This document shows positions 1-14,025 of a stretch of 38,478 nt of DNA, piece after piece. Source of the DNA: Steroidobacter gossypii (GTDB lineage Bacteria > Pseudomonadota > Gammaproteobacteria > Steroidobacterales > Steroidobacteraceae). The position numbers were made by a program, and so were the translations under genes. Under the pieces are notes generated by a model. The model did no database searches, was not told the origin of the DNA, and saw nothing but the letters and a program-made list of their open reading frames with translations. Each line of letters starts with the position of its first letter. Position 1 is the stretch's first letter. The stretch lies in contig NZ_JAEVLS010000007.1 of assembly GCF_016801985.1 (NCBI RefSeq), positions 1-38,478 of the forward strand. The letters are read 5' to 3'.

Positions 1-1080
<1,080 letters not shown>

Positions 1081-1098
1081 CTCGTTTCCAGATTGATC

Positions 1099-1127
1099 GG
1101 GGCGGAGGCCGCCATACCTTCCGCCCC
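1099..1127 (+). terminator. Hairpin after first tuf, possible terminator or processing site
   Basis: GGGGCGGA at 1099-1106 pairs with TCCGCCCC at 1120-1127, and the stem can extend to about 10 bp with one G-U pair. No proper T tract follows, so it may be a weak or Rho-assisted terminator, or a structure bounding the tRNA precursor that begins 17 bases later. Confidence 0.45.
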
Positions 1128-1143
1128 CATTCGAAAAGTTCTT

Positions 1144-1219
1144 AGGCCAGTAGCTCAATTGGCAGAGCGGCGGTCTCCAAAACCGCAGGTTGGGGGTTCG
1201 ATTCCCTCCTGGCCTGCCA
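1144..1219 (+). tRNA. trnW: tRNA-Trp (anticodon CCA)
   Basis: A 76-base cloverleaf. The acceptor arms AGGCCAG (1144-1150) and CTGGCCT (1209-1215) pair fully; a D arm with GCTC and GAGC follows; the anticodon stem GCGGT/ACCGC encloses the loop CTCCAAA with anticodon CCA; the T arm has TTCGATT in its loop. Discriminator G and the CCA end (1217-1219) are encoded. It sits between tuf and secE, as in many proteobacteria, and is probably cotranscribed with tuf. Confidence 0.97.
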
Positions 1220-1237
1220 GACATGCTCATTACAGAG

Positions 1238-1259
1238 TGGCCCGATGCAAATCGGGCCA
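1238..1259 (+). other. Perfect 9-bp hairpin with GCAA tetraloop upstream of secE
   Basis: TGGCCCGAT (1238-1246), loop GCAA (1247-1250) and ATCGGGCCA (1251-1259) form a stable GNRA-capped hairpin between the tRNA 3' end and secE. No T run follows, so it is unlikely to be an intrinsic terminator. It contains an in-frame ATG at 1245 that would be buried in the stem, which supports the downstream secE start at 1278. Confidence 0.6.
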
Positions 1260-1277
1260 ACACACACGCAGCAAGCA

Positions 1278-1655
1278 ATGACCGACCAAGTACAGGAAAA
1301 CGCCACGGCGCTGGATGCGCTGAAGCTCGCTGCCGGCGTCGTCATTCTGGCGGCCGGCGTCGCGGGCTTTTATCTGCTGGTCGAGCTGCCCATCTGGCTG
1401 CGCTGGATCATCGTGCTGGCGGCGCTGGTGCTCGGCGCACTGGTCGGTCTGCAGTCCTATCAGGGCAAGACGTTCTGGCAGTTCGTGCAGAGCTCGCGCA
1501 TCGAGTTGCGCAAGGTGGTGTGGCCGACCGGCAAGGAAACCCAGCAGGTGACCCTGGTCGTGTTCGTCATGATCATCGCGCTCGGTCTGTTTTTCTGGGG
1601 AGTGGATTCGCTGCTCGCCTTCCTGACTAAATGGTTGACCGGGCGCGGAGGTTGA
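1278..1655 (+). CDS. secE: Preprotein translocase subunit SecE
   Basis: Small membrane clamp of the SecYEG protein-export channel; partners SecY, encoded at 27709. 125 residues, close to the 127 of E. coli, with the three-helix layout of gammaproteobacteria: hydrophobic segments at about 16-36, 41-59 and 91-118, and the conserved amphipathic helix plus hinge ELRKVVWPT (76-84) before the last helix. The start is taken at ATG 1278 (MTDQVQ) because the in-frame ATG at 1245 is inside a hairpin stem and would add 11 residues (MQIGPTHTQQA) that look like no SecE N terminus. The ribosome-binding site is weak. It runs one base short of nusG, a pairing typical of the secE-nusG operon. Confidence 0.96.
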   Translation: MTDQVQENATALDALKLAAGVVILAAGVAGFYLLVELPIWLRWIIVLAALVLGALVGLQSYQGKTFWQFVQSSRIELRKVVWPTGKETQQVTLVVFVMIIALGLFFWGVDSLLAFLTKWLTGRGG

Positions 1656-1656
1656 C

Positions 1657-2190
1657 ATGGCTTTGCGTTGGTACGTCGTGCACGCCTATTCGAACTTCGA
1701 GCACCGGGTGGCCGAAGGTTTGAAGGACCGCATCAAGATGCAGGGCCTGCAGGACAAGTTCGGCGAGATCCTGGTGCCCACCGAGGAAGTGGTCGAGATG
1801 CGCGACGGTCAGAAGCGCAAGAGCGACCGTAAGTTCTTCCCCGGCTACGTGCTGGTGCAGATGGAGATGGACGAGTCGACCTGGCACCTGGTGAAGGAAG
1901 TGCCCAAGGTGCTCGGCTTCATCGGCGGCACACCGGAAAAGCCGGCGCCGATCACCGACAAGGAAGCCATGAGCATCCTGCGTCGCGTGGAAGAGGGCGT
2001 CGACAAGCCCAAGCCGAAAGTGCTGTTCGAGCCCGGCGAAGTGGTGCGCGTCATCGACGGTCCGTTCAACGACTTCAACGGCGTGGTCGAGTCGGTCAAC
2101 TACGAAAAGAACCGCCTGCAGGTGGCGGTGCAGATCCTCGGCCGCTCGACGCCCGTGGAATTGGATTTCAGTCAGGTCGAAAAGGCTTAA
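1657..2190 (+). CDS. nusG: Transcription termination/antitermination protein NusG
   Basis: Processivity factor that bridges the RNA polymerase clamp through its N-terminal domain and contacts Rho or ribosomal S10 through its C-terminal domain. 177 residues. The NGN domain covers about 1-115 with the signature FFPGYVLV at 60-67, and a KOW domain begins near 126 ([17 protein letters not shown]). A GGAGG ribosome-binding site lies inside the end of secE, and only one base separates the two genes, so they are translated from one message. Its known partner S10 is encoded at 17989 in the same cluster. Confidence 0.98.
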   Translation: MALRWYVVHAYSNFEHRVAEGLKDRIKMQGLQDKFGEILVPTEEVVEMRDGQKRKSDRKFFPGYVLVQMEMDESTWHLVKEVPKVLGFIGGTPEKPAPITDKEAMSILRRVEEGVDKPKPKVLFEPGEVVRVIDGPFNDFNGVVESVNYEKNRLQVAVQILGRSTPVELDFSQVEKA

Positions 2191-2310
2191 GCCCGCTCGA
2201 GCTGTTGTTAAACCGCCGGTGAGCACCACCGGCAAACGTCCGGTCCTCGCGGGCCGGCCATCAACGATGGGGAGCTGCGTGACCCGCAGCGTTTGCACCC
2301 GGAGAGCATC
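2191..2310 (+). promoter_or_regulatory. rplK leader, possible L1 control region
   Basis: 120 bases between nusG and rplK with two clear hairpins: GCCGGTG/CACCGGC (2215-2233) and GCTGCG/CGCAGC (2274-2290), the second ending 10 bases before the GGAG ribosome-binding site. In E. coli, L1 represses the rplK-rplA message by binding a 23S-like structure just upstream of rplK. That this leader does the same is inferred from position only. No convincing promoter was seen here. Confidence 0.4.
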
Positions 2311-2742
2311 ATGGCCAAGAAAGTCACTGGCTATATCAAACTGCAGATTCCTGCAGGCCAGGCGAATCCGAGCCCGCCGGTCGGTCCGGCCCTCGGTCAG
2401 CAGGGCGTCAACATCATGGAATTCTGCAAAGCGTTCAACGCGCAGACGCAGAGCCTGGAGAAGGGTCTGCCGACCCCGGTGGTGATCACTGTTTACAGCG
2501 ATCGCAGCTTCACCTTCATTCTCAAGACGCCGCCGGCGTCGGTGCTGATCCGCAAGGCCATCGGCATCGAGAAGGGCAGCGGTGCGCCCAACACCAACAA
2601 GGTCGGCAAGATCAGCCTCAAGCAGCTCGAAGACATCGCCAAGGTCAAGCAGCCGGATTTGACGGCCGCGGATCTGCAGGCCGCTGTCCGCACGGTTGCG
2701 GGCACAGCGCGCAGCATGGGCGTTGACGTGGAGGGCGTGTGA
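2311..2742 (+). CDS. rplK: 50S ribosomal protein L11
   Basis: Binds 23S rRNA in the GTPase-associated centre next to the L10-L12 stalk and is needed for factor-dependent GTP hydrolysis and the stringent RelA response. 143 residues against 142 in E. coli. The N-terminal domain starts [20 protein letters not shown] with the proline-rich [11 protein letters not shown] segment, the site of thiopeptide binding, and the C-terminal rRNA-binding domain follows from about residue 76. ATG 2311 is preferred over an upstream TTG at 2293, which would add six residues, because GGAG at 2301-2304 sits at the right distance and the protein then begins like other L11 proteins. rplA starts one base after the stop. 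Confidence 0.98.
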   Translation: MAKKVTGYIKLQIPAGQANPSPPVGPALGQQGVNIMEFCKAFNAQTQSLEKGLPTPVVITVYSDRSFTFILKTPPASVLIRKAIGIEKGSGAPNTNKVGKISLKQLEDIAKVKQPDLTAADLQAAVRTVAGTARSMGVDVEGV

Positions 2743-2743
2743 C

Positions 2744-3439
2744 ATGCCGTTCGTAGCCAAAAGAGTGAAGGCCTGGGCCAACAAGATTCAGCCCGGCAAG
2801 ACTTATCCGATCGATGACGCCATCGGCCTGGTGAAGGAATTCGCCAAGGCGAAGTTCGCCGAGTCGGTGGACGTGGCCGTGAACCTCGGCATCGATGCGT
2901 CCAAGTCCGATCAGCAGGTGCGTGGCTCGACTGTCATGCCGCACGGTATCGGCAAGACGGTGCGCGTTGCCGTGTTCACCTCGGGCAAGAACCAGGACGC
3001 GGCCCGCGCCGCCGGCGCCGACATCGTCGGCCTCGAAGACCTGGCCGAGAAGGTGAAGGCCGGCGAGTTGAATTTCGACGTGGTAGTGGCCAGCCCCGAC
3101 GCGATGCGCGTGGTCGGTCAGCTCGGTCAGATCCTCGGTCCTCGCGGCCTGATGCCGAACCCGAAGGTCGGCACCGTGACCCCGAACGTCGCCGAAGCGG
3201 TGAAGAACGCCAAGGCCGGTCAGGTGCGCTATCGCTCCGACAAGGCCGGCGTCGTCCACTGCACCATCGGCAAGGCGGATTTCGACGCGGCCAAGCTCAA
3301 GGAGAATCTGAGCGCGCTGCTGCAGGACCTGCAGAAGGCCAAGCCGGCGGCGGCCAAGGGCATCTATCTGAAGAAGATCTCGGTGTCTTCGACGATGGGC
3401 CCGGGCGTGCCGGTCGAAGCTTCGTCGCTGTCGATCTGA
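2744..3439 (+). CDS. rplA: 50S ribosomal protein L1
   Basis: Forms the mobile L1 stalk that guides deacylated tRNA out of the E site; in E. coli it also represses its own operon. 231 residues, a normal length. Conserved L1 segments include [17 protein letters not shown] near the N-terminal third and [15 protein letters not shown] in the middle. The ATG at 2744 follows a good GAGGG ribosome-binding site within the end of rplK; a longer reading from 2696 overlaps rplK and adds 16 non-conserved residues, so it was rejected. A long structured leader separates it from rplJ. Confidence 0.98.
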   Translation: MPFVAKRVKAWANKIQPGKTYPIDDAIGLVKEFAKAKFAESVDVAVNLGIDASKSDQQVRGSTVMPHGIGKTVRVAVFTSGKNQDAARAAGADIVGLEDLAEKVKAGELNFDVVVASPDAMRVVGQLGQILGPRGLMPNPKVGTVTPNVAEAVKNAKAGQVRYRSDKAGVVHCTIGKADFDAAKLKENLSALLQDLQKAKPAAAKGIYLKKISVSSTMGPGVPVEASSLSI

Positions 3440-3770
3440 CGAGCATTCATCCCCCCGCCCCGGCGGGGGGATGAGAAACAGGTTTTGCGGCGAGCACCCG
3501 CTTCACGGCGAGTGCCCGCCTCGATTGATGAAGCCTGTCGCGAGACAGGCCACATCGAAGACCGCAGGTGGATGTGAGTCCTTAATCATGCCTGCGCAGA
3601 TGGTGTTACCCGAATCGGTGGCTTACGACCATGAGTCGTGAATCTTCCGCTGAAGGGCGCCGTCAGGCCGCACTTCTTCTCGACCTTCCGTCGAGTCGAA
3701 AAGGCGGCCAGGGTGGATGCGAAAGGAAGCGCGTCCGTTCGTATCAACGCTCTTCACGCCAGGAGGAATT
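3440..3770 (+). promoter_or_regulatory. rplA-rplJ intergenic leader (L10-type leader candidate)
   Basis: 331 bases without a credible gene. It starts with a very strong GC-rich hairpin (3447-3474, at least 10 perfect pairs TCATCCCCCC/GGGGGGATGA) and a TTTT at 3483-3486. A pair of 14-base direct repeats with two mismatches follows (3488-3501 and 3506-3519), then hairpins GCCTGTC-GCGA-GACAGGC (3533-3550), CGCAGG/CCTGCG (3563-3596), ACGAC/GTCGT (3625-3639) and TCGAC/GTCGA (3680-3694). The AGGAGG ribosome-binding site of rplJ ends the region. In E. coli the L10-(L12)4 complex binds such a leader to repress rplJL. The position and structured nature fit; the binding site itself was not identified. 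No clear promoter seen. Confidence 0.55.
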
Positions 3771-4301
3771 ATGGCGCTCAGACTCGATGACAAGAAGGCG
3801 CTGGTAGCCGAGGTCGCCGGAGTGGCTGCAACTGCGCAGTCCGTGGTGGCCGCGGAATACCGCGGGCTGACCGTGTCGCAGATGACTGAACTGCGCTCCA
3901 AGGCCCGTACATCCGGTGTCTACCTGCGAGTGGTGAAGAACACGTTGGCCCGCAAGGCGATCGCCGGCACCCAGTTCGAGGTGGTCGGCAAGAGCCTGAA
4001 AGGCCCGCTGGTTCTCGCTTTCTCGAAAGAAGACCCGGGTGCGGCTGCCCGACTGGTCAAGGACTTCTCCAAGGCCAACGACAAGCTCGTGCCGACCGTG
4101 GTGTCGCTCGGTGGCTCGTTGTTGACCGCGAAGGACCTGGACCGTGTCGCCAGCCTGCCGACGCTCGAGGCGGCTCGCGCATCCCTGTTGGGCATGCTGC
4201 AGGCCCCGATGAGTCAGCTGGTGCGCACCGTCAACGAACCGCACGCTCAATTGGTGCGGGTGTTGGCTGCGCAGAAAGACAAGCTCGGCGCGACTGCCTA
4301 A
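3771..4301 (+). CDS. rplJ: 50S ribosomal protein L10
   Basis: Base of the L12 stalk: the N-terminal domain binds 23S rRNA beside L11 and the C-terminal helix carries L12 dimers. 176 residues. It starts MALRLDDKKALVAEVAGVA, and the rRNA-binding part contains the L10-typical AEYRGLTVSQMTELR and RVVKNTLARKA segments. ATG 3771 is chosen because it follows a textbook AGGAGG at 3761-3766; the frame stays open upstream to 3717 but that extension is not conserved. In E. coli the protein is an autogenous repressor in complex with L12, and the long leader before it suggests the same here. rplL follows after 54 bases. Confidence 0.97.
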   Translation: MALRLDDKKALVAEVAGVAATAQSVVAAEYRGLTVSQMTELRSKARTSGVYLRVVKNTLARKAIAGTQFEVVGKSLKGPLVLAFSKEDPGAAARLVKDFSKANDKLVPTVVSLGGSLLTAKDLDRVASLPTLEAARASLLGMLQAPMSQLVRTVNEPHAQLVRVLAAQKDKLGATA

Positions 4302-4355
4302 GCGGCTCGCCCGACTCGATTTCGGTTACATCATCTAACTTTTGGAGTTTTTCAC

Positions 4356-4739
4356 ATGGCTATTTCGAAAGAAGAACTGATCGACGCGCTGTCCCAACTG
4401 AAGGTGTTGGAAGTGGTCGACCTGGTCAAGGCGCTGGAAGAGAAGTGGGGCGTGAGCGCCGCTGCCGCCGTCGCCGTTGCCGCGGCTCCCGCCGCTGGCG
4501 GCGCCGCTGCTCCGGCCGCCGAAGAGAAGACCGAGTTCACCGTGACCATGACCAGCTTCGGCGCCAACAAGGTCGGCGTCATCAAGGTCATCCGCGAGAT
4601 CACCGGTCTGGGCTTGAAGGAAGCCAAGGACCTGGTCGAAGGCGTGCCCTCGCAGGTCAAGGACGGCGTGCCGAAGGCCGAGGCGGAGTCGATCAAGAAG
4701 AAGCTGGAAGAGGCCGGCGCCGCTGCGGAGATCAAGTAA
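4356..4739 (+). CDS. rplL: 50S ribosomal protein L7/L12
   Basis: Multicopy stalk protein that recruits and activates translational GTPases such as EF-Tu (1 and 16744) and EF-G (14571). 127 residues. The N-terminal dimerisation domain covers about 1-32, an Ala/Pro/Gly-rich flexible hinge 34-56, and the compact C-terminal domain 57-127 carries the factor-binding face [26 protein letters not shown] ribosome-binding site sits just before a T-rich stretch and the ATG. The 204 bases to rpoB hold a branched hairpin. Confidence 0.98.
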   Translation: MAISKEELIDALSQLKVLEVVDLVKALEEKWGVSAAAAVAVAAAPAAGGAAAPAAEEKTEFTVTMTSFGANKVGVIKVIREITGLGLKEAKDLVEGVPSQVKDGVPKAEAESIKKKLEEAGAAAEIK

Positions 4740-4786
4740 TCTCGTTCGCGGAGTTTTGTTGAGCGTACTTTTACCGGTACATGGGA

Positions 4787-4821
4787 AGCGCGGCTGCGGA
4801 ACAGGCTCCGCCGGCCGCGCT
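4787..4821 (+). promoter_or_regulatory. Branched hairpin between rplL and rpoB, attenuator candidate
   Basis: Outer stem AGCGCGGC (4787-4794) with GCCGCGCT (4814-4821), inner stem GCGGA/TCCGC around ACAGGC. It is followed after 10 bases by TCTTTT. In E. coli a partial terminator between rplL and rpoB reduces polymerase-subunit transcription relative to ribosomal proteins; the position matches that role, but the function is inferred. The rest of the 204-base gap has no gene and no clear promoter. Confidence 0.5.
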
Positions 4822-4943
4822 CTCCTATTGTCTTTTGTAGCGGCGTCCCAACATCGGTTGGCCCCCCTACTAGAGTCAGCCGGCGTTTCGATTGCAGTTT
4901 CGAAGCCCTGAACTCTCTATCAGATTCGGCAAGGGTGACCCAG

Positions 4944-7900
4944 ATGGCCTATTCGTTCACCGAGAAAAAGCGTATCCGTAAGGACTTCGGCAAGCGGGAG
5001 AGCATCCTCGAGGTGCCGTACCTGCTGGCGATTCAGCTCGACTCGTACCGCAAGTTCCTACAAGCCGATGCGCCCGAAATGGCTCGGGCGGACGCTGGCC
5101 TGCACGCCGCTTTCAAGAGCGTGTTTCCCATCACCAGCTACTCCGGCAACGCCATTCTCGAATACGTGAGCTATCGCCTCGGCGATCCGGTGTTCGACGT
5201 GAAGGAGTGCCAGATGCGTGGCCTGACCTACGCGGCGCCGCTGCGCGTGAAGGTCCGCCTGGTCGTCTATGACAAAGAAACGTCCACCCCGACCAAGAAA
5301 ACCGTCAAAGACATCCGCGAGCAGGAAGTCTACTTGGGCGAAATGCCTCTGATGACCGACAACGGTACGTTCGTCGTGAACGGCACCGAGCGCGTCATCG
5401 TGTCCCAGCTGCACCGTTCGCCGGGCGTGTTCTTCGATCACGACCGCGGCAAGACCCACAGCTCGGGCAAGCTGCTGTTCTCCGCGCGCATCATTCCTTA
5501 TCGCGGCTCGTGGCTCGATTTCGAGTTCGACCCGAAGGACTGCGTGTTCGCGCGTATCGACCGTCGCCGCAAGCTGCCGGTCACCATCATCCTGCGCGCT
5601 CTCGGCTACACCGAAGAGCAGATGCTGGACATGTTCTTCGACAAGAACACCTACTTCCTGGCCAAGGACAAGATCGAATTCGATCTGATCCCGGCGCGCC
5701 TGCGCGGCGAGACTGCGTCGTTCACCATCAAGGTCGGCGATGAAGTCATCGTCGAGGAAGGCCGCCGCATCACCGCGCGCCACGTGCGCCAGATGGAACA
5801 GAAAAACATCTCCCGCCTGGAAGTGCCGAAGGAATACCTGGTCGGCAAGATCCTCGCGCACGACGTGTTCAACACCGAGACCGGCGAGATCCTGGCCAAG
5901 GCCAACGAAATCCTCACGGTCACGGTCATCGACAAGCTGATCGAGGCGGGCATCACCGAGGTGCGCGCTCTGTACGTGAACGACCTGGATCGCGGCCCGT
6001 ACATCTCGGACACGCTGCGCATCGATCCGACCCGCACGCGCCTGGAAGCGCTAGTGGAAATCTATCGCATGATGCGTCCCGGCGAGCCGCCCACCAAGGA
6101 CGCGGCCGAGAACCTGTTCCAGAACCTGTTCTTCAATGCCGAGCGCTACGACCTGTCGGCGGTCGGCCGCATGAAGTTCAACCGTCGCGTGCATCGCGAG
6201 GAGATCGTCGGCCCGGGCATCCTGTATGACTCGGCGCACTTCTCCAAGCGCACCGACGAGTTCTCCAAGGAACTGTACGAGAAGCACGGCGAGACCTCGG
6301 ACATCATCGCGGTCATCAAGGAGCTGTGCGACATCCGCAACGGCAACGGCCAGGTCGACGACATCGATCACCTGGGCAACCGTCGCGTGCGCTCGGTCGG
6401 CGAAATGGCGGAGAACGCCTTCCGCATCGGCCTGGTGCGCGTCGAGCGCGCCGTGAAGGAGCGTCTGACGCTCGCCGAGTCCGAAGGCCTGATGCCGCAG
6501 GAAATGATCAACGCCAAGCCGGTTGCGGCGGCGGTGAAGGAATTCTTCGGCTCCTCGCAGCTGTCGCAGTTCATGGATCAGAACAATCCGCTGTCGGAAG
6601 TGACGCATAAGCGTCGCGTGTCCGCGCTCGGCCCAGGCGGCCTGACGCGCGAGCGCGCCGGCTTCGAAGTGCGTGACGTGCATCCGACGCACTACGGCCG
6701 CGTGTGCCCGATCGAAACGCCGGAAGGTCCGAACATCGGTCTGATCAACTCGCTGTCCGTGTACGCGCGCACCAACGACTACGGCTTCCTCGAGACGCCG
6801 TATCGCAAGGTGGTCGACGGCAAGGTGACCGACGAGATCGACTATCTGTCGGCCATCGAGGAAAGCCAGTACGTGATCGCGCAGGCCAACGCGACCCTGA
6901 GCGACAAGAGCGAGTTCGTCGACGAGCTGGTGTCGTGCCGTCACTTGAACGAATTCATGCTGTCCTCGCCGGACAAGATTCAGTACATGGACGTGTCGCC
7001 GAAGCAGATCGTGTCGGTGGCCGCCTCGCTGATTCCGTTCCTCGAGCACGACGACGCGAACCGCGCGTTGATGGGCTCGAACATGCAACGTCAGGCTGTG
7101 CCGACGCTGCGCGCCGAGACGCCGCTGGTCGGCACCGGCATGGAACGTGCCGTGGCGATCGACTCGGGCGTGACCGTGGTGGCGCGTCGTGGTGGCGTGA
7201 TCGACTCCGTCGACGCGTCGCGTATCGTCGTGCGCGTGCATGATGCTGAAACGTCGGCGTCGGAAGCGGGCGTCGATATCTATTCGATGACCAAGTACAC
7301 GCGCTCCAACCAGAACACCTGTATCAACCAGCGTCCGCTGGTGAAGGCGGGTGACGTGATCGCGCGTGGCGACGTGCTGGCCGACGGCCCGTCCACCAAC
7401 CTGGGCGAGCTGGCGCTGGGCCAGAACCTGCTGGTCGCGTTCATGCCCTGGAACGGCTACAACTTCGAAGACTCCATCCTTATCTCGGAGCGCGTCGTCC
7501 ATGACGATCGCTTCACCACCATCCATATCGAAGAGCTGACCTGCGTCGCGCGCGACACCAAGCTCGGTCCCGAAGAAATCACCGCCGACATTCCCAACGT
7601 CGGTGACATCGCGCTCGCCAAGCTGGACGAAGCGGGCATCGCGTTCATCGGCGCCGAAGTGAAGGCCGGCGACATTCTGGTGGGCAAGGTCACGCCGAAG
7701 GGCGAGACCCAGCTGACGCCGGAAGAGAAACTGCTGCGCGCCATCTTCGGTGAGAAGGCGTCCGACGTTAAGGACACCTCGCTGCGCGTGCCTCCGGGCA
7801 TGGACGGCACCGTGATCGACGTGCGCGTGTTCACGCGCGACGGCGTCGAGAAGGACAGCCGTGCGTTGTCGATCGAGAAGTCGGAGCTGGAGAAGGTCCG

Positions 7901-9107
7901 CAAGGACCTGGAAGACCAGCGCCGCATCCTCGAGGACGACTTGTTCCAGCGTATCCAGGCCGTGCTGCTCGGCAAGCCGGCTTCCGCCGGTCCGCAGAAG
8001 CTCAAGGCCGGCACCGTCATCGACGAGAGCTATCTCTCCAGCATGCCGCGTGAGCAGTGGCTGGAAATTCGTCTGCAGGACGATGAAGAGAACGCCGCCG
8101 TCGAACGCGCCGCCGAGCGCTTGAAGGCGCAGCGCAAGGAGTTCGAGAAGCGCTTCGACGAGAAGCGGGCCAAGATCACCGCGGGCGACGATCTCGCTCC
8201 GGGCGTGCTCAAGATGGTCAAGGTGTACCTGGCGGTGAAGCGCCGCGTGCAGCCCGGCGACAAGATGGCCGGCCGCCACGGCAACAAGGGTGTCGTGTCC
8301 ACCATCATCCCGGTGGAAGACATGCCGTTCGACGAGAACGGTACGCCGGTCGACATCGTGCTCAATCCGCTGGGCGTGCCGTCGCGTATGAATATCGGTC
8401 AGATCCTGGAGACGCACCTGGGCTGGGCCGCCAAGGGCCTGGGCCACAAGATCGGTCGCATGCTCGATGGCATGGCCGCCGATCGCGCCGCGCAGATTCG
8501 CGGCTTCCTCGATGAGGTCTACAACAAGTCGGGCGGCCAGAAAGCGGACATCGCTTCGCTGACCGACGAGGAGATCCTCACGTTGGCCAGCAACCTGCGC
8601 CATGGCGTGCCGATGGCGACGCCGGTGTTCGACGGCGCCTCCGAAGAGGAAATCAAGCGCATGCTGGAGCTGGCGGATCTGCCGACCAGCGGCCAGACGA
8701 TCCTGTTCGACGGTCGCACTGGCGAGCGCTTCGAGCGGCCGGTGACGGTGGGCTACATGTACATGCTGAAGCTCAACCACCTGGTCGACGACAAGATGCA
8801 CGCCCGCTCGACCGGTCCGTACTCGCTGGTCACGCAGCAGCCGCTCGGCGGCAAGGCGCAGTTCGGCGGGCAACGATTCGGCGAAATGGAAGTCTGGGCG
8901 CTGGAAGCCTACGGCGCTTCGTACACGCTGCAGGAAATGCTCACGGTCAAGTCCGACGACGTGAACGGCCGCACGCAGATGTACAAGGCCATCGTCGACG
9001 GCAACCACGAGATGAAGGCCGGCATGCCCGAGTCCTTCAACGTGCTGGTCAAAGAAATCCGTTCGCTGGGCATCAACATGGAGCTGGAGCAGGAGAGCGA
9101 TAAGTAA
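4944..9107 (+). CDS. rpoB: DNA-directed RNA polymerase subunit beta
   Basis: Catalytic-core subunit that, with beta', forms the active-centre cleft. 1387 residues, 45 longer than E. coli (1342); the offset is already 29 by the rifampicin pocket and 42 by the catalytic lysines, so the extra length is mostly N-terminal to these. The Rif pocket runs from [18 protein letters not shown] (535 onward), with D545, H555 and S560 equivalent to D516, H526 and S531, all the sensitive-type residues. The nucleotide-contacting lysines in [12 protein letters not shown] are K1107 and K1115. ATG 4944 gives the family N terminus [18 protein letters not shown]; the in-frame GTG at 4935 would add MTQ and lacks support. 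rpoC follows after 50 bases. Confidence 0.99.
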   Translation: MAYSFTEKKRIRKDFGKRESILEVPYLLAIQLDSYRKFLQADAPEMARADAGLHAAFKSVFPITSYSGNAILEYVSYRLGDPVFDVKECQMRGLTYAAPLRVKVRLVVYDKETSTPTKKTVKDIREQEVYLGEMPLMTDNGTFVVNGTERVIVSQLHRSPGVFFDHDRGKTHSSGKLLFSARIIPYRGSWLDFEFDPKDCVFARIDRRRKLPVTIILRALGYTEEQMLDMFFDKNTYFLAKDKIEFDLIPARLRGETASFTIKVGDEVIVEEGRRITARHVRQMEQKNISRLEVPKEYLVGKILAHDVFNTETGEILAKANEILTVTVIDKLIEAGITEVRALYVNDLDRGPYISDTLRIDPTRTRLEALVEIYRMMRPGEPPTKDAAENLFQNLFFNAERYDLSAVGRMKFNRRVHREEIVGPGILYDSAHFSKRTDEFSKELYEKHGETSDIIAVIKELCDIRNGNGQVDDIDHLGNRRVRSVGEMAENAFRIGLVRVERAVKERLTLAESEGLMPQEMINAKPVAAAVKEFFGSSQLSQFMDQNNPLSEVTHKRRVSALGPGGLTRERAGFEVRDVHPTHYGRVCPIETPEGPNIGLINSLSVYARTNDYGFLETPYRKVVDGKVTDEIDYLSAIEESQYVIAQANATLSDKSEFVDELVSCRHLNEFMLSSPDKIQYMDVSPKQIVSVAASLIPFLEHDDANRALMGSNMQRQAVPTLRAETPLVGTGMERAVAIDSGVTVVARRGGVIDSVDASRIVVRVHDAETSASEAGVDIYSMTKYTRSNQNTCINQRPLVKAGDVIARGDVLADGPSTNLGELALGQNLLVAFMPWNGYNFEDSILISERVVHDDRFTTIHIEELTCVARDTKLGPEEITADIPNVGDIALAKLDEAGIAFIGAEVKAGDILVGKVTPKGETQLTPEEKLLRAIFGEKASDVKDTSLRVPPGMDGTVIDVRVFTRDGVEKDSRALSIEKSELEKVRKDLEDQRRILEDDLFQRIQAVLLGKPASAGPQKLKAGTVIDESYLSSMPREQWLEIRLQDDEENAAVERAAERLKAQRKEFEKRFDEKRAKITAGDDLAPGVLKMVKVYLAVKRRVQPGDKMAGRHGNKGVVSTIIPVEDMPFDENGTPVDIVLNPLGVPSRMNIGQILETHLGWAAKGLGHKIGRMLDGMAADRAAQIRGFLDEVYNKSGGQKADIASLTDEEILTLASNLRHGVPMATPVFDGASEEEIKRMLELADLPTSGQTILFDGRTGERFERPVTVGYMYMLKLNHLVDDKMHARSTGPYSLVTQQPLGGKAQFGGQRFGEMEVWALEAYGASYTLQEMLTVKSDDVNGRTQMYKAIVDGNHEMKAGMPESFNVLVKEIRSLGINMELEQESDK

Positions 9108-9157
9108 CCGCGCAGGCGGTTGCGAATTCTCTTCTGCCCTCTCAAACAGGTGATGAC

Positions 9158-13363
<4,206 letters not shown>

Positions 13364-13381
13364 CGATATTTGAACGGCTGG

Positions 13382-13415
13382 GGCTCCGGAGCGGCCAAAA
13401 ACCCGCTCCGGAGCC
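13382..13415 (+). terminator. Perfect 13-bp hairpin after rpoC
   Basis: GGCTCCGGAGCGG (13382-13394) pairs fully with CCGCTCCGGAGCC (13403-13415) around an A-rich loop, 18 bases after the rpoC stop and 22 bases before the next -35 box. The T tract is poor (GTGTTG), so termination may be partial or Rho-aided. The position between rpoBC and the str promoter supports a terminator role. Confidence 0.65.
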
Positions 13416-13436
13416 GTGTTGCAGCGGTCTAAGCCG

Positions 13437-13465
13437 TTGACACTGCAGGGTCACATTCCTACAAT
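13437..13465 (+). promoter_or_regulatory. Sigma70 promoter of the str block (rpsL)
   Basis: TTGACA (13437-13442), 17-base spacer, TACAAT (13460-13465): consensus -35 and one mismatch in -10 at optimal spacing. The following bases CCCGCGCC form a GC-rich discriminator, typical of promoters under negative stringent control by ppGpp/DksA in enterobacteria. It would start an RNA near 13472, about 114 bases before rpsL. Confidence 0.85.
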
Positions 13466-13530
13466 CCCGCGCCTTTGATTAGGCCGGCGTACTTCGATTC
13501 TTCGCCCGCCAGTCACCCGAATTTACTTAG

Positions 13531-13556
13531 GCCGCCTTTAGCGAAAGCTGGGCGGC
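13531..13556 (+). promoter_or_regulatory. Hairpin with GAAA tetraloop in rpsL leader
   Basis: GCCGCC at 13531-13536 pairs with GGCGGC at 13551-13556, and inside it AGC-GAAA-GCT forms a capped tip. It is followed by a moderately T-rich stretch and lies 29 bases before the rpsL ATG. It could be an attenuator or a translation-control element; sequence alone does not decide. Confidence 0.4.
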
Positions 13557-13585
13557 TTCGTGTTCTCTTTAGGAATCATTAGGTT

Positions 13586-13960
13586 ATGGCCAGTATCAGT
13601 CAGCTCGTTCGCAAGCCGCGTACTTCGCCGAATTACAAGACGAAGGTGCCGGCGCTCGCTGCCTGCCCGCAGAAGCGCGGAGTCTGCACGCGCGTCTACA
13701 CGACGACGCCGAAAAAGCCGAACTCGGCGCTGCGCAAAGTGGCCAAGGTGCGCCTGACCAACGGCTTCGAAGTCATCAGCTACATCGGTGGCGAAGGCCA
13801 TAACCTGCAGGAACACTCGGTGGTGCTGATCCGCGGCGGTCGTGTGAAAGACCTCCCGGGCGTGCGCTATCACACGGTGCGCGGCACCCTCGACTGCGCG
13901 GGCGTGAACGACCGCCGTCAGGGCCGTTCGAAGTACGGCGCGAAGCGCCCGAAGAAATAA
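13586..13960 (+). CDS. rpsL: 30S ribosomal protein S12
   Basis: Decoding-centre protein of the 30S subunit that controls accuracy and is the classical streptomycin-resistance locus. 124 residues, as in E. coli. The conserved loop [14 protein letters not shown] has K43, and the second loop [17 protein letters not shown] has K88, both the streptomycin-sensitive residues; D89 is the site methylthiolated by RimO in many bacteria. The start [11 protein letters not shown] matches the family. First gene after the strong promoter at 13437. 65 bases with a hairpin separate it from rpsG. Confidence 0.98.
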   Translation: MASISQLVRKPRTSPNYKTKVPALAACPQKRGVCTRVYTTTPKKPNSALRKVAKVRLTNGFEVISYIGGEGHNLQEHSVVLIRGGRVKDLPGVRYHTVRGTLDCAGVNDRRQGRSKYGAKRPKK

Positions 13961-13979
13961 CCGGCGCCACTCCATCATT

Positions 13980-13998
13980 GCGCGCGCTGAACGCGCGC
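13980..13998 (+). promoter_or_regulatory. rpsL-rpsG intercistronic hairpin, possible S7 operator
   Basis: GCGCGCG (13980-13986), loop CTGAA, CGCGCGC (13992-13998). In E. coli S7 binds the rpsL-rpsG intercistronic RNA and represses its own translation; this stem is in the equivalent place. The correspondence is positional only, as this stem is simpler than the E. coli structure. Confidence 0.35.
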
Positions 13999-14025
13999 TC
14001 AACAGAACATCGAAGGTAGTACCCC

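Noticed and set aside
1245-1655. Longer SecE starting at 1245
   Set aside because: The ATG is inside a perfect hairpin stem and the added residues are unlike SecE; 1278 preferred.
2219-2485. 88-residue frame starting in the rplK leader
   Set aside because: Out-of-frame overlap with rplK; Arg/Ser-rich shadow.
3488-3519. CRISPR-like repeat pair in the rplJ leader
   Set aside because: Only two 14-base units with a 4-base gap and two mismatches; no array, no cas genes.
6051-9008. 985-residue open frame antisense to rpoB
   Set aside because: High-GC mirror frame of a strongly conserved gene; composition is Arg/His/Val-rich, no domain recognised, no ribosome-binding site.
4935-9107. RpoB starting at GTG 4935
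   Set aside because: ATG 4944 gives the family-typical N terminus and a better-placed AAGGG ribosome-binding site.
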